This document shows, one piece after another, positions 19,805-28,912 of a DNA stretch of 64,000 bases. This DNA comes from Nitrosomonas sp. (lineage in GTDB: Bacteria; Pseudomonadota; Gammaproteobacteria; Burkholderiales; Nitrosomonadaceae). The notes beneath the pieces were generated by a model that worked only from the letters and a program-made list of their open reading frames with translations, ran no database searches and had not been told where the DNA came from. Made by a program: the position numbers and the translations under genes. The stretch's first letter is position 1; every line of letters begins with the position of its first letter. The stretch spans positions 62,001-126,000 of the forward strand of contig JAMWZY010000002.1 of assembly GCA_024281825.1 (NCBI GenBank), read 5' to 3'.

Positions 19805-19830
19805 TGCTGTCAAAACTGGAGTCCATGTGT

Positions 19831-20748
19831 TTAAGCGGCGACTAGATTTGCATAGTATCGCTGCGTAAATTATGCTGGTGACAGATAACTTAATCTTTCC
19901 TGCTTACGCTGCCTGTTATAGAAGATCGATATATTCGGTAATCTCTTGAATGGCTTGTTATCCCAGTTGCAATTTGCTCCCAAAATAACCGCTCAATCTC
20001 GTTGCGAAGTGACGGCGCACCTGGCGAGCGCATCGTCCATCTCCCCGTCAACTTTTGCATCCATCCTGCTGGTCGTCCCATAAACACCCCCATAATCAGA
20101 TGTGTTGCGACGACCGGTTGAATCCACCTTGGCTACCTTGGTCTGAATGAGCAATGAGTCTTTATCTGGATGTTTATTTGCAGTGGCACGAAACAAAGCT
20201 TGTATAACTCAATGCCTGGTCATTCTCTCATTCATGGCATAACCCACCAACTCGCCATTTAATAGATCTTTTACACCAGCCAAATACAACCAGCCTTCGT
20301 TTGTAAGAATGTAAGTAATGTCACTGACCCACACTTTACCGGGTGCTTTGACAGTAAATCCCTGATTTAGAATATTGGGCGCAATCGGTAAATTATGCCT
20401 GGAATCAGTCGTCACTTTGAATTTCAGTTTTTGCTTGCAGCGCAAATTCAATTTCTTGCGCAATGTTCGAACGCGATAGGGCGTAGTTTGCACTCCGTGA
20501 TCCACCAAGTCATGATACAAGCGCTTCGTACTGTAGGTCTCCCGTGTGCGGCGGTGTGCGGCTTGTATTTCTATTTTCAGCCTTGTATTCTCCCGCCTAC
20601 GTTTACAAAGCGGGCGCGTTCTTTGAGCATGAAAACCGCTCTCAGAAACATCAAGTACCCGACACATGAGCGCATTCGGATAGCTTCGTCGCATCAACTC
20701 AATCAGGCCGTATCTCACCGCGACCCCTTGGCAAAATACGTCGCACAC
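19831..20748 (-). pseudogene. IS3-family transposase OrfB, disrupted
   Basis: The first 179 codons (20748-20209) carry the IS3 OrfB N-terminus, the HTH_21-like stretch (RRTRETYSTKRLYHDL) and the first catalytic Asp in VWVSDITYI. After ERMTRH an in-frame TGA (20209-20211) interrupts the frame. The same frame then resumes with IQALFRATANKHPDK. HSDQGSQ (second Asp block) follows with a phase shift. The sequence then leaves IS3 for about 170 bp and returns as IQEITEYID and, one frame on, FYNRQRKQERLSYLSPA, ending with TAA at 19831. The third catalytic residue is missing, so this is a dead transposase. Confidence 0.85.
19953..20130 (-). pseudogene. IS30-like transposase fragment inside the IS3 element
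   Basis: Minus-strand frame from 20093 reads GRPAGWMQKLTGRWTMRSPG, then RNEIERLFWEQIATGITS. This matches, from memory, the N-terminus of a group of IS30-family transposases. The preceding bases (20130-20101), containing CAACCGGTCGTCGCAAC, resemble the 5' end of such elements. At 19953-19959 the sequence switches back to IS3 orfB at a shared AACAAGC. I infer an IS30-like insertion into IS3 followed by a microhomology deletion. Family assignment is moderate. Confidence 0.5.
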
Positions 20749-21014
20749 TTTTTTATAAAATCACGTTCCAGCTTCACTTCTGCTAACTCACGCTTGACTC
20801 TGGATAGCTCTAACTCAAGTTCAGTCAGCGGCTTCTGATGCTTGCTTACTGTAGCGAGTTCTCCTCGTTTGTTAGCATAAACCCAGTTTTTTAGTGTCCC
20901 CTTGGGTAACGACAGTCGTTTTGCTGCTTCAACCAGAGTCAATCCACTTTCTTTGAAAAACTGAACTGATTGCTCCCTAAATTCCTGACTATATTGTGTG
21001 CGGAGTAATTCCAT
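20715..21014 (-). CDS. IS3-family transposase OrfA
   Basis: About 99 aa. It has the helix-turn-helix domain typical of IS3 OrfA (SQEFREQSVQFFKESGLTL and AAKRLSLPKGTLKNWV) and a C-terminal leucine zipper-like coil (about 65-95). I place the start at the ATG at 21014, six bases after a GGAGG Shine-Dalgarno; the open frame extends six codons further upstream. It overlaps orfB by 34 bp, the site of the programmed -1 frameshift in this family. OrfA itself looks intact. Confidence 0.85.
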   Translation of the reverse strand: MELLRTQYSQEFREQSVQFFKESGLTLVEAAKRLSLPKGTLKNWVYANKRGELATVSKHQKPLTELELELSRVKRELAEVKLERDFIKKCATYFAKGSR

Positions 21015-21070
21015 ATTCATCCTCCATTTCATCTCATTTTATGAAACTTCGGACTCCATGAAAATCAGCA

Positions 21071-21347
21071 TACCTCAAAACCCATCGGCCAACCTTTCAC
21101 GGGCCATAAGAATTTTGTTTCGAGTGTCGCATTCAGCCCGGACGGCAAACGCATTGTGTCAGCCGGTGCAGATAAGACAATACGACTGTGGGATGTATTT
21201 GAAGGTTGGACGGATGCATTGTGCCAAAAACTTGGCCGGAACATGACGCAACGGGAATGGCGCGAGTGGGTTTCACCGGACATTGCTTACCAGAAAGTAT
21301 GCCCCAGATTCCCTGCTCCGGCCGATGAGCCGACTTCCAACGAATGA
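21071..21347 (+). pseudogene. C-terminal remnant of a WD40-repeat protein
   Basis: The plus-strand frame is open from the IS3 boundary to TGA at 21345-21347. It reads [14 protein letters not shown] and [20 protein letters not shown] followed by LWD, which is one full WD40 blade. It then has the tail [20 protein letters not shown] and CPRFPAP that ends many bacterial STAND-WD40 proteins. The 5' part is missing and is not found on the other side of the IS, so IS3 activity or a linked deletion removed it. There is no start codon context; it is not expected to be expressed. Confidence 0.75.
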
Positions 21348-21394
21348 ATTACATTACTGAATGTGAATAATTTTCCGTATTGGTTACGCCGGAA

Positions 21395-23590
21395 TCAGGG
21401 TTGTAATTCCCAAATAATCGCCGCCAGCGGCGGCAACGTAATGATGATTGCATTGGAAAACCCCATACAGCTTTGTGCAACGCTACTGATACTGCCGACG
21501 TTACCTTGGTTACTGCCGCCATAATACATCGAATCGCTATTGAAAATTTCGTGATAATCTCCAGCTACGGGCACCCCTAAACGGTAACCCGCACGTAGCA
21601 CGGGGGTAAAATTTAAAACCACCACCACAAACCCGCCATTATGGTCTTGCCGCACATAGCTGATAATCGAATGGTCAGCATCCTGGCAATCGATCCAATA
21701 AAAGCCTTCTGATGAAAAGTCCAATTGATGTAGTGCTGGAATAGTGTGATAGTGACGGTTTAAATCGCGCATCGCCATTTGCACACCGGTATGAAAAGGA
21801 TTTTCCAAAAGGTACCAATCCAATTCATGATTGATCCGCCATTCATGTGTTTGACCAAATTCATTGCCCATGAAATTCAGTTTCTTGCCTGGACAAGTCA
21901 TCTGATAGGCAAGCAACAAACGCAGATTGGCAAATTTCTGCCAAGTATCTCCCGCCATTTTGTTATACAACGAGCCTTTACCATGCACCACTTCATCGTG
22001 CGAAAACGGCAGAATGAAGTTTTCACTATAAGCATACAATTGGCTAAAAGTCAGTTGGTTCTGGTGATAACGCCGGTAAATCGGGTCTTGCCGCATATAA
22101 AACAGTGTATCGTGCATCCACCCCATGTTCCATTTCATTGAAAATCCCAAACCGCCGAGATAGGTTGGGCGCGATACTCCTGGCCACGCGGTGGATTCTT
22201 CCGCCAACGTAAGCGCACCGGGAAATTCGGCGTGCACCATGATATTCAGATCGCGCAAAAAGTGAATCGCTTCCAAGTTTTCCCGTCCACCGTGTTGATT
22301 GGGTAGCCATTCCCCCTCTTTACGCGAATAATCGAGATAAAGCATCGAAGCGACCGCGTCGACACGCAATCCATCCAAATGAAATTCCGATAACCAGTAA
22401 TGTGCACTGGATAATAAAAAGGACTTCACTTCATTGCGACCAAAATTAAAGATATACGTGCCCCAATCATGGTGATAACCCAAGCGCGGATCTTCGTGTT
22501 CATACAGCGCGGTGCCATCAAAGCGTGCCAAAGCAAAAGCATCTTGCGGAAAATGCGCCGGCACCCAATCAAGAATCACACCAATGTTTGCTTGGTGGCA
22601 AGCATCGACAAAAAATCGAAAATCGTCCGGCGAGCCATAACGGCTGGTCACGGCAAAATAACCAGTGGTTTGATAGCCCCACGATTCATCGAGCGGATGT
22701 TCGGAAATCGGCATCAATTCAATGTGCGTGTAACCCATTTCCTGTACATATGCAATCAGATGCTCGGCTAATTCGCGATAGGTATAAAAGCGTCCGTCCA
22801 GGTGACGTTTCCAAGATCCCGCGTGAACTTCTAAAACATTCATGGGCGCATGCAGCCAGTCGCGTTGAGCACGTTCTTGCATCCACACGGCGTCATGCCA
22901 GTGGTGCGCCGCAGGTTCAGGCGTCACTGCGGCAGTATTGGGGCGCAATTCATAGCGATTAGCGTAGGGATCTGTTTTGAGCAAGATTTCCCCAGTATTC
23001 CGATTACGAATCTCATATTTGTATAAAGCGCCTGGCTGTAGATCTGGAATAAATAATTCCCAAACACCGCTGGCATGATGTACTTTCATGGGATTAACGC
23101 GCCCATCCCATTGATTGAAATCGCCCACCACACTCACCCGTTCGGCGTTGGGCGCCCATACTGAAAAACGCATGCCATCGATTCCGCTATTTTGAGCAGC
23201 GTGCACCCCTAACATCCGGTAGGCTTGCCATAACCTGCCTTCATTGAACAGATACAAATCATGGTTGGAAATGTTTAGTGGAAACGCATAAGCATCATAG
23301 CTTTCAAAAATAATTGGTTTCTCAGCCATGACTTCGATACGCAGGCGATAAGGAACTTCGGGTTTGGTCTCGCCATTCCACTCAAAAATACCATCGGGAT
23401 GTACACAACGCATCGGTACAAAATCATCTTTGATTTTGATCGAAACCTCTTTTGCGCCAGGACGAAATACACGAATGCAGACTAGTTTCTTATCCTGATG
23501 CAATCCCAGATAGACAAATGGATCGTGCAACCGGGCACTCAACAAAGATTGCTGCAATATAGAATTCTTGTTTTTATGAGACACAGTCAT
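21395..23590 (-). CDS. glgB: 1,4-alpha-glucan branching enzyme GlgB
   Basis: 731 aa GH13 enzyme that adds alpha-1,6 branches to glycogen. It has an N-terminal module (about 20-120), CBM48 (about 125-215, [20 protein letters not shown]), a catalytic barrel (about 250-600) and a C-terminal beta domain. The nucleophile Asp lies in [13 protein letters not shown], the acid Glu in [11 protein letters not shown] and the third carboxylate in [11 protein letters not shown]. No glgA, glgC or glgX is adjacent. A tandem 18-bp repeat sits about 95 bp upstream of its start and may be its operator. Confidence 0.97.
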   Translation of the reverse strand: MTVSHKNKNSILQQSLLSARLHDPFVYLGLHQDKKLVCIRVFRPGAKEVSIKIKDDFVPMRCVHPDGIFEWNGETKPEVPYRLRIEVMAEKPIIFESYDAYAFPLNISNHDLYLFNEGRLWQAYRMLGVHAAQNSGIDGMRFSVWAPNAERVSVVGDFNQWDGRVNPMKVHHASGVWELFIPDLQPGALYKYEIRNRNTGEILLKTDPYANRYELRPNTAAVTPEPAAHHWHDAVWMQERAQRDWLHAPMNVLEVHAGSWKRHLDGRFYTYRELAEHLIAYVQEMGYTHIELMPISEHPLDESWGYQTTGYFAVTSRYGSPDDFRFFVDACHQANIGVILDWVPAHFPQDAFALARFDGTALYEHEDPRLGYHHDWGTYIFNFGRNEVKSFLLSSAHYWLSEFHLDGLRVDAVASMLYLDYSRKEGEWLPNQHGGRENLEAIHFLRDLNIMVHAEFPGALTLAEESTAWPGVSRPTYLGGLGFSMKWNMGWMHDTLFYMRQDPIYRRYHQNQLTFSQLYAYSENFILPFSHDEVVHGKGSLYNKMAGDTWQKFANLRLLLAYQMTCPGKKLNFMGNEFGQTHEWRINHELDWYLLENPFHTGVQMAMRDLNRHYHTIPALHQLDFSSEGFYWIDCQDADHSIISYVRQDHNGGFVVVVLNFTPVLRAGYRLGVPVAGDYHEIFNSDSMYYGGSNQGNVGSISSVAQSCMGFSNAIIITLPPLAAIIWELQP

Positions 23591-23684
23591 GACTAATTAA
23601 TAAATTATCCTTCAAGGGTAACAGGCGGGATTCCATTGTGGAACAGAGATTAGCATGCTCCATCGATAAAGCGAAATGATGTTG

Positions 23685-23720
23685 TTGTGATACTGATAAC
23701 AATTGTGATACTGATAACAA
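23685..23720. repeat. Tandem 18-bp repeat upstream of glgB
   Basis: TTGTGATACTGATAACAA occurs twice head to tail with no spacer (23685-23702 and 23703-23720). Each unit is an imperfect palindrome with TTGT and ACAA arms. It lies in the gap between exoD-like and glgB, about 95 bp upstream of the glgB start. Candidate operator pair or a simple local duplication. Confidence 0.9.
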
Positions 23721-23803
23721 GTATGATTTTTGTTTGATTAGACCAGAAAATTATCCATGACTCTCATTCGCCTAGTGTTCTTATTTTTTGCTAAGCGCAT
23801 ACT

Positions 23804-24424
23804 TTAAAAAAACTCTGGCATACGAATACCCATCCATAGTGCCACGAGTACAATCATAGCAATGCCGATGCCAACAGTACCGATTAACGTACCGACGAGA
23901 ATCGTTAGACCATCCCGGTTGAGCAGCCCCAATGACATGATCAGTATGCCCCAACCGGGTAGAAAATTGGTCAGGGGTATTGGCAATGCAATTGATACCG
24001 CAAATACAAACGCAAAAACCCCAATGAATCTTTCCCAAGTACTCACACTAATGTACGTCATACGTGGTTTCATATAGGTTTCTATTTTCTTTAACCAGGG
24101 TTGCGCTTTTGTGAGAATCTTTTCCAAGGTTGATTTCTGTATGCTTTTGCGTTCAAGCCAAGCAGGTAACCAAGGAGCACGCATGCCAAAAATCATTTGC
24201 AACGAAAAAATAAACAGCGGCAAGGAAAATAGTGTGGTGTAACCGGGTGGCGCGGGTATTGGCAAGCAAATGGGTATTGCTGCAATTGCCATCAATATGC
24301 CAAAACCACGTTCGTGCAAAGCATTTTTAATTTCACCAACTGTGATTAATTCATTTTTTTGCTCGATCACCACAACCGCCAAGAATTCAGAAGTCGGGCG
24401 TACTTTATTATCATTTGTTGTCAT
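23804..24424 (-). CDS. ExoD-family membrane protein
   Basis: 206 aa with about four to five hydrophobic segments. The ExoD landmarks are the ALHERGFGILMAIAAIPICL block near 35-55, PIPAPPGYTTLFSLPLFIFS near 56-75, RPRMTYIS-like KPRMTYIS and IALPIPLTNFLPGWGI near 148. ExoD was named for an effect on exopolysaccharide synthesis in Rhizobium; its biochemical role is not known. It follows the ABC export operon by 47 bp on the same strand but is probably an independent gene. Confidence 0.85.
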   Translation of the reverse strand: MTTNDNKVRPTSEFLAVVVIEQKNELITVGEIKNALHERGFGILMAIAAIPICLPIPAPPGYTTLFSLPLFIFSLQMIFGMRAPWLPAWLERKSIQKSTLEKILTKAQPWLKKIETYMKPRMTYISVSTWERFIGVFAFVFAVSIALPIPLTNFLPGWGILIMSLGLLNRDGLTILVGTLIGTVGIGIAMIVLVALWMGIRMPEFF

Positions 24425-24471
24425 GCAATCACCCTTTTATTATTTTTTCTGATATTCATTGCAAAGTGGTG

Positions 24472-25695
24472 TTATTCATAGCGTAATGCATCTACAGGTT
24501 TCAGTGATGCGGCTTTCTTTGCAGGATAATAACCGAAGAAAATACCAATTGCAGAAGCAAATAAAAAAGCCAAACCGACCATACCTACCGTAATCACGAT
24601 CAGCATATCAGCGACACGACTAACAATCCAGGCACCGCCAATGCCGATTAATAAACCTAATAATCCGCCCATAAAGCAAATCATTAAAGCTTCCAAAAGA
24701 AATTGTGTCAAAATGGCACATTGATTGGCACCAATGGCCATCCGAATACCAATCTCACGCGTGCGTTCGGTAACAGAAACCAACATGATATTCATAATAC
24801 CGATCCCCCCCACCAACAAAGATACCGAAGCGATGGCGCCCAGCACAACCGACATAATTTTTGCTGCATCAGTGGCAACGTCGGCAATCGCCGTTAAATT
24901 ACGTACGGTGAAATCATTTTCTTTGCCTTTAGTGATTTTATGACGCTGCTGCAACAGTAGCGTCATTTCTATCTCGGCGATATCCATATCTTCGGTAGAT
25001 TTAGCTTGTGCGAGCATGTAGCGAATTGAGCCTGGAAATGGATTGCCGGTAATTTGCCGTTCGCTGGTAGTAATCGGAATAAAAATATTGTCATCTTGAT
25101 CTCGTCCAGTCAGGCTTTGTCCTTTTGCCACCAATACTCCAATGACTAAAAAAGGCCGATTAGTGATGCGAATGGTTTTGCCTATAGGATCCTCTTCACC
25201 GAAAAGATTTTTTGCGGTTATTGATCCGAGTACGACAACACGAGCAGCTGAACGCAGATCTGAGTCAGTAAAAATAGTACCGGCTTCCATTTTCCAATTA
25301 CCGACAGCAAAATAGTCTGGCGTCGTACCTGTAATAATCGTACTCCAATTCTTAGCGGAGTAATTGAGCTGCACGGTGCCCGAAGTAATTGGCGCCGTCG
25401 CACTTATAGAAGCTAAATCTGCAATGGCATAAGCATCATTGATGGTCAGCGTTCTGACGCTACCACTACCAAAACTGAAGCCGCCAGATGACGTAGCCCC
25501 TGGAACCACAATAAATAGATTGCTTCCCATCGCAGCTATGGTTTCATTAATTTTAGTACGCGCACCTTGGCCGATTGAGAGCATTAGCACTACCGCGGCA
25601 ACACCGATAATCATTCCTAGCATGGTTAATCCGGTTCGTAAGCGATTCTGGCGCAAAGCCCCCAATGCTTCAAAAAAAATCGATAACAAATTCAT
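24472..25695 (-). CDS. MacB-type ABC transporter permease (FtsX domain)
   Basis: About 407 aa with the MacB topology: TM1 (about 20-42), a large periplasmic MacB-PCD domain (about 45-275) and three C-terminal TMs in an FtsX domain. Signature blocks are RLRTGLTMLGMIIGVAAV and GIMNIMLVSVTERTREIGIR. I start it at the ATG at 25695 (MNLLSIFFEALGALRQ). A GTG 17 codons upstream overlaps the ABC gene stop, but adds a non-homologous leader. It forms a tripartite efflux or export system with the two upstream genes; TolC is not in the window. Confidence 0.9.
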   Translation of the reverse strand: MNLLSIFFEALGALRQNRLRTGLTMLGMIIGVAAVVLMLSIGQGARTKINETIAAMGSNLFIVVPGATSSGGFSFGSGSVRTLTINDAYAIADLASISATAPITSGTVQLNYSAKNWSTIITGTTPDYFAVGNWKMEAGTIFTDSDLRSAARVVVLGSITAKNLFGEEDPIGKTIRITNRPFLVIGVLVAKGQSLTGRDQDDNIFIPITTSERQITGNPFPGSIRYMLAQAKSTEDMDIAEIEMTLLLQQRHKITKGKENDFTVRNLTAIADVATDAAKIMSVVLGAIASVSLLVGGIGIMNIMLVSVTERTREIGIRMAIGANQCAILTQFLLEALMICFMGGLLGLLIGIGGAWIVSRVADMLIVITVGMVGLAFLFASAIGIFFGYYPAKKAASLKPVDALRYE

Positions 25696-25745
25696 TGAAC
25701 TAATCTTAAATATAGTTGCTATTAATGTAATACAGGAATAACACA

Positions 25746-26480
25746 CTAAACATTGCTTTTGTCCACAATAACACGTCCGTCTCTTAATATGACTAAACGT
25801 TGTGCGTACTCAGCAATGTCGTCTTCGTGAGTAACCAGTACAATGGTAATGCCTTGCTCCTGATTTAGTCGTTGAAATAACAGCATAATTTCTTGACTGG
25901 TCTGTGAATCTAAATTACCGGTGGGTTCATCCGCCAAAATTAACGGAGGTTGATTAATTAATGCGCGGCTGATGGCAACACGTTGCTGTTGTCCACCGGA
26001 TAATTGATTCGGTAGATGCTGTGCAAACTTCCCCAAGCCAGTGCGATGTAACAATTCCAAAGCATGCTTGCGGCTTTGCGTACGGTTAATTCCGGAATAA
26101 AGTAAAGGCATTGCTACATTGTCCAATGCAGTAATGCGTTTAAGTAAATTAAAACCTTGGAATACAAAACCTATATGTTGATTACGAATTCGTGCCAATT
26201 GATCGTTCGATAACATGGCAACATTTTTACCTGCCAACCAATATGAACCTTCTGAAGGCGTATCCAAGCATCCAAGAATATTCATTAAAGTGGATTTTCC
26301 TGAACCTGATTGCCCCATAATAGCAACAAACTCACCTTTCTGAATGGACAAATTGACATCAAACAACACTGGACTCGTGATTGTTTGACCATGTGCATCT
26401 TGCAAACTATAACTTTTACCCAAATGCTCAATACGAATCAAAGTATCTGCAGTAACATTCTTCACTATCGATAATTTCAA
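25746..26480 (-). CDS. MacB-type ABC transporter ATP-binding protein
   Basis: 244 aa ATPase of the LolD/MacB type. Walker A is GQSGSGKST (about 55-63), the signature is LSGGQQQR, Walker B is LILADEPTGNLD and the switch histidine lies in LVTHEDDIA. Its ATG overlaps the stop of the membrane-fusion gene by 4 bp (ATGA), and the permease follows directly, so the three genes form one coupled operon. In this arrangement the ATPase is a separate polypeptide, not fused to the permease as in E. coli MacB. Confidence 0.95.
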   Translation of the reverse strand: MKLSIVKNVTADTLIRIEHLGKSYSLQDAHGQTITSPVLFDVNLSIQKGEFVAIMGQSGSGKSTLMNILGCLDTPSEGSYWLAGKNVAMLSNDQLARIRNQHIGFVFQGFNLLKRITALDNVAMPLLYSGINRTQSRKHALELLHRTGLGKFAQHLPNQLSGGQQQRVAISRALINQPPLILADEPTGNLDSQTSQEIMLLFQRLNQEQGITIVLVTHEDDIAEYAQRLVILRDGRVIVDKSNV

Positions 26481-27628
26481 AAAACACGCAATTTAAACTT
26501 GCTCTCAGATTCTTTCTTATCGACAATCTCATTGATAATGATCGAATCACCCTCAACAATTTCGCCACTGGTAATTTCAGTAAAATTACCGTCGGTAATT
26601 CCTGTAGTTACGGGAATGGCTTCAATTTTCTCTTGTTTAAGTCTGTAAATGCGTGACGCATTTGGCTGTGTTGCCGGTTTATTGATTTTTTCAGTTTCAT
26701 CGAATAATTCCTTGGGTTGATAACGCAATGCCGCATTAGGTACTCGAAATACCTCTTTACGCTGTGTTACAACAAAGTGAATATTAGCCGTCATACCCGG
26801 CAATAACATGCCATCCTCATTATCAACCATCGCCACCACATTATAAGTCACGACATTTTCCTGAATAGTGGGATTGAGTCGAACTTGCTTTACCGTTCCA
26901 TTAAATTTGCGATGCTGAAATGCATCGACCGTAAATTGAACAATCTGATCAATATGCAATTGACCGACATCTGCTTCCGCCACACTGATATTAATTTGCA
27001 TCTGGCGTAAATCTTTTGCGATCTTAAACAGTGTCGGCGTCTGAAAGCTCGCTGCCACTGTTTGACCAATATCAACATCACGCGCAATCACCACTCCCGA
27101 AATCGGCGACCGAATGATGCTGTAATTAAGATTAGTTTCGTCACGGGCCATCTGAGCTTTGCTGACAGAAACTTGCGCGCGCGCAGCTTCAATCTCCTGC
27201 TCAGCAATTTCCAGCGTTTCAGGAGAAATAAAACCTTGCTGCTTTAAAGCATGCTGTCGTTTTAATCTATTCTCAGCAATTCTGAGCACTACCTGGGCAT
27301 TATTGAAACTCGCCTTGGACTGCTGAAATTGTGCTTCTAATAAGGCTGGATCCAACTCTGCCAAGATCTGATTGGTTTGTACTTGATCATTATGATCGAC
27401 GTATAAACGAATTACTGTACCTGAGATTTGCGTACCAACATTAACCATAACTACTGGCGTCAAAGTACCATTAGCCGAGATGGTTTGTACAATATCACCG
27501 CGCTCCACAGTACGTGTTTTGTAAATACTCTTACTGGTTGTTATTGTACTGTTGAAACTCCAATAGCCCACTAAGATAAGAATAAGCAATGCTATAACAA
27601 TAATTAGTTTTCGTGTGATTGTAATCAT
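26477..27628 (-). CDS. MacA-type periplasmic adaptor (membrane fusion protein)
   Basis: 383 aa with an N-terminal membrane anchor (about 6-25), a split lipoyl domain (about 60-95 and 170-200), an alpha-helical hairpin (about 95-165, coiled coil) and beta-barrel/MP domains to the end. GTLTPVVMVNVGTQISGTV and IRSPISGVVIARDVDIGQTV are characteristic of the HlyD/MacA family. It would bridge the MacB-type permease to an outer-membrane TolC. First gene of the operon; the substrate cannot be predicted. Confidence 0.92.
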   Translation of the reverse strand: MITITRKLIIVIALLILILVGYWSFNSTITTSKSIYKTRTVERGDIVQTISANGTLTPVVMVNVGTQISGTVIRLYVDHNDQVQTNQILAELDPALLEAQFQQSKASFNNAQVVLRIAENRLKRQHALKQQGFISPETLEIAEQEIEAARAQVSVSKAQMARDETNLNYSIIRSPISGVVIARDVDIGQTVAASFQTPTLFKIAKDLRQMQINISVAEADVGQLHIDQIVQFTVDAFQHRKFNGTVKQVRLNPTIQENVVTYNVVAMVDNEDGMLLPGMTANIHFVVTQRKEVFRVPNAALRYQPKELFDETEKINKPATQPNASRIYRLKQEKIEAIPVTTGITDGNFTEITSGEIVEGDSIIINEIVDKKESESKFKLRVF

Positions 27629-27877
27629 ATGAATCCATGTAATATTTTATCGGCAACAGTCAGTCACAAGCAATTGACAAGTAAGCAAAAAACCTTAAAA
27701 ACAATGCTGCACAAGATTAATCCCAAATACTCCCAATCTATGTAAAGTACCCTTCCCCAGCCATTCTTAGTGGCGGATTAAAGTTTATTAGCACATCAGC
27801 CGATAACCTCTTAGATTCCAATGAGACCCGATGAATTTATCGGTCCATAAAAGTATTCACAACACCCCAGAATAAAT
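27629..27877. other. Divergent intergenic region, export operon / pilus operon
   Basis: 249 bp between divergent macA-like and fimT, so it should contain both promoters. An inverted repeat CCGATAA (27800-27806) / TTATCGG (27837-27843) with a 30-nt loop lies 35 bp before fimT and could fold in the pilus mRNA leader or bind a regulator. I see no consensus c-di-GMP riboswitch and no sigma-54 element with correct GG-GC spacing. Confidence 0.4.
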
Positions 27878-28405
27878 ATGAGTATAAAAAAATCAATATG
27901 TCATGGTTTTACACTGATTGAATTAATGATCACACTCAGTATAGCGAGTATTCTCTTATCTGTAGCCGTACCAAGCTACCGGTCATTTGTACAAGACAGC
28001 TTACTAATCACCCAAAGTAACAATTTTTACTTCGCCCTCGCTTTAGCAAAAAGTGAGGCCATAAAACGAAACACTCGAATCACTCTCTGCCCTAGTACCA
28101 GTGGCACAAATTGTACAGTAAGTAACATTTGGTCTAATGGTTGGGTCATTTTTGTTGATAACAACAATAGCAGAACCATTGATGCAGGCGAAGAAATTCT
28201 TCAAGTGAGTTATGCGTTTTCTAGTGGCAATACACTTAAAACTTCTCTAGCCGGCACTATCATGTTTCGCCCTGATGGCTTTTCACCAGGATCTGCCGCA
28301 ACCTTTTCTCTATGTGATGATCGCGGTTCAAATTATTCAAAAGCTATCGTACTCAGTAATCAAGGTCGTTTCCGTACTGAAACAGGCACTGGATCATGTT
28401 CATAA
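27878..28405 (+). CDS. fimT: Type IV pilus minor pilin FimT/GspH-like
   Basis: 175 aa with a class III leader. The prepilin peptidase site is HG|FTLIELMITL, with Glu at +5 and a hydrophobic N-terminal helix. A GspH-type C-terminal domain follows (CPSTSGTNC, SNGWVIFVDNN and FRPDGFSPG). It is the first gene of the fimT-pilV-pilW-pilX-pilY1-pilE cluster, whose products prime pilus assembly. FimT has been linked to DNA binding in natural transformation in some species; that is not shown here. Confidence 0.9.
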   Translation: MSIKKSICHGFTLIELMITLSIASILLSVAVPSYRSFVQDSLLITQSNNFYFALALAKSEAIKRNTRITLCPSTSGTNCTVSNIWSNGWVIFVDNNNSRTIDAGEEILQVSYAFSSGNTLKTSLAGTIMFRPDGFSPGSAATFSLCDDRGSNYSKAIVLSNQGRFRTETGTGSCS

Positions 28406-28911
28406 ACAAATTTTATTCAGTACAAAGCAATTCTCACAAGGGATTTAGCTTATTAGAAGTACTAATTACCATTTTAATTGTTTCTTTCGGATTGTTGGGT
28501 ATGGCAGCACTCATTGTTTCTGGAGCCAGAAGTAATAATGTTGCACATTATCGTTCGATTGCCAGCAAACAAACCGAGGATATCGCCGACCGGATGCGTG
28601 CTAATTTAGCTGGCGTAATAGCAGGATCTTATGACTCCCTAACAGCAACCGTACCTGATAGCCCTGATTGTAAAACAGCTATTTGTACAGAAACTCAAAT
28701 TGCTGTTTATGATCATGCACAGTGGAATAGAGCCAATTCGATTTTATTACCCGATGGGAAAGGCACTGTTATAGGAAATCTCGCCATAGGCTTTGAGGTT
28801 AACCTGATGTGGACAGAGAAAGAAATGAGCGACACTGACGATGCCAATTCCAATTGTCCTGGCGGAACTCCCACCAAAACTCGATGTTTCTTCGCTCGGT
28901 TTACCCCATAA
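28396..28911 (+). CDS. pilV: Type IV pilus minor pilin PilV
   Basis: 171 aa prepilin-like protein with the cleavage site KG|FSLLEVLITILIVSFGLLG, typical of PilV. It overlaps fimT by 10 bp. The C-terminal half contains several cysteines (CKTAIC near 94, CPGGTPTKTRC near the end), probably forming disulfides in the globular domain. It belongs to the tip/priming complex with PilW, PilX and PilY1. Confidence 0.9.
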   Translation: MFINKFYSVQSNSHKGFSLLEVLITILIVSFGLLGMAALIVSGARSNNVAHYRSIASKQTEDIADRMRANLAGVIAGSYDSLTATVPDSPDCKTAICTETQIAVYDHAQWNRANSILLPDGKGTVIGNLAIGFEVNLMWTEKEMSDTDDANSNCPGGTPTKTRCFFARFTP

Positions 28912-28912
28912 A

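Larger units (their letters stand above)
19805..21070 (-). mobile_element. IS3-family insertion sequence, decayed, with a replaced core
   Basis: About 1266 bp, the normal IS3 length. The ends form an imperfect inverted repeat: TGCTG...TGGAGTCC at the left (19805-19824) and its inverted match at the right (21051-21070), 13 of 20 positions identical. Inside are orfA and an overlapping orfB in the usual frameshift arrangement. orfB has an internal stop, lost its central catalytic part to an IS30-like segment and is frameshifted near the end. I see no target-site duplication. The right boundary falls exactly where a WD40 reading frame begins. Confidence 0.75.

Noticed and set aside
27629..27877. 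Possible c-di-GMP riboswitch before the pilus operon
   Set aside because: The conserved GEMM core sequences are not present; only a plain inverted repeat is seen.
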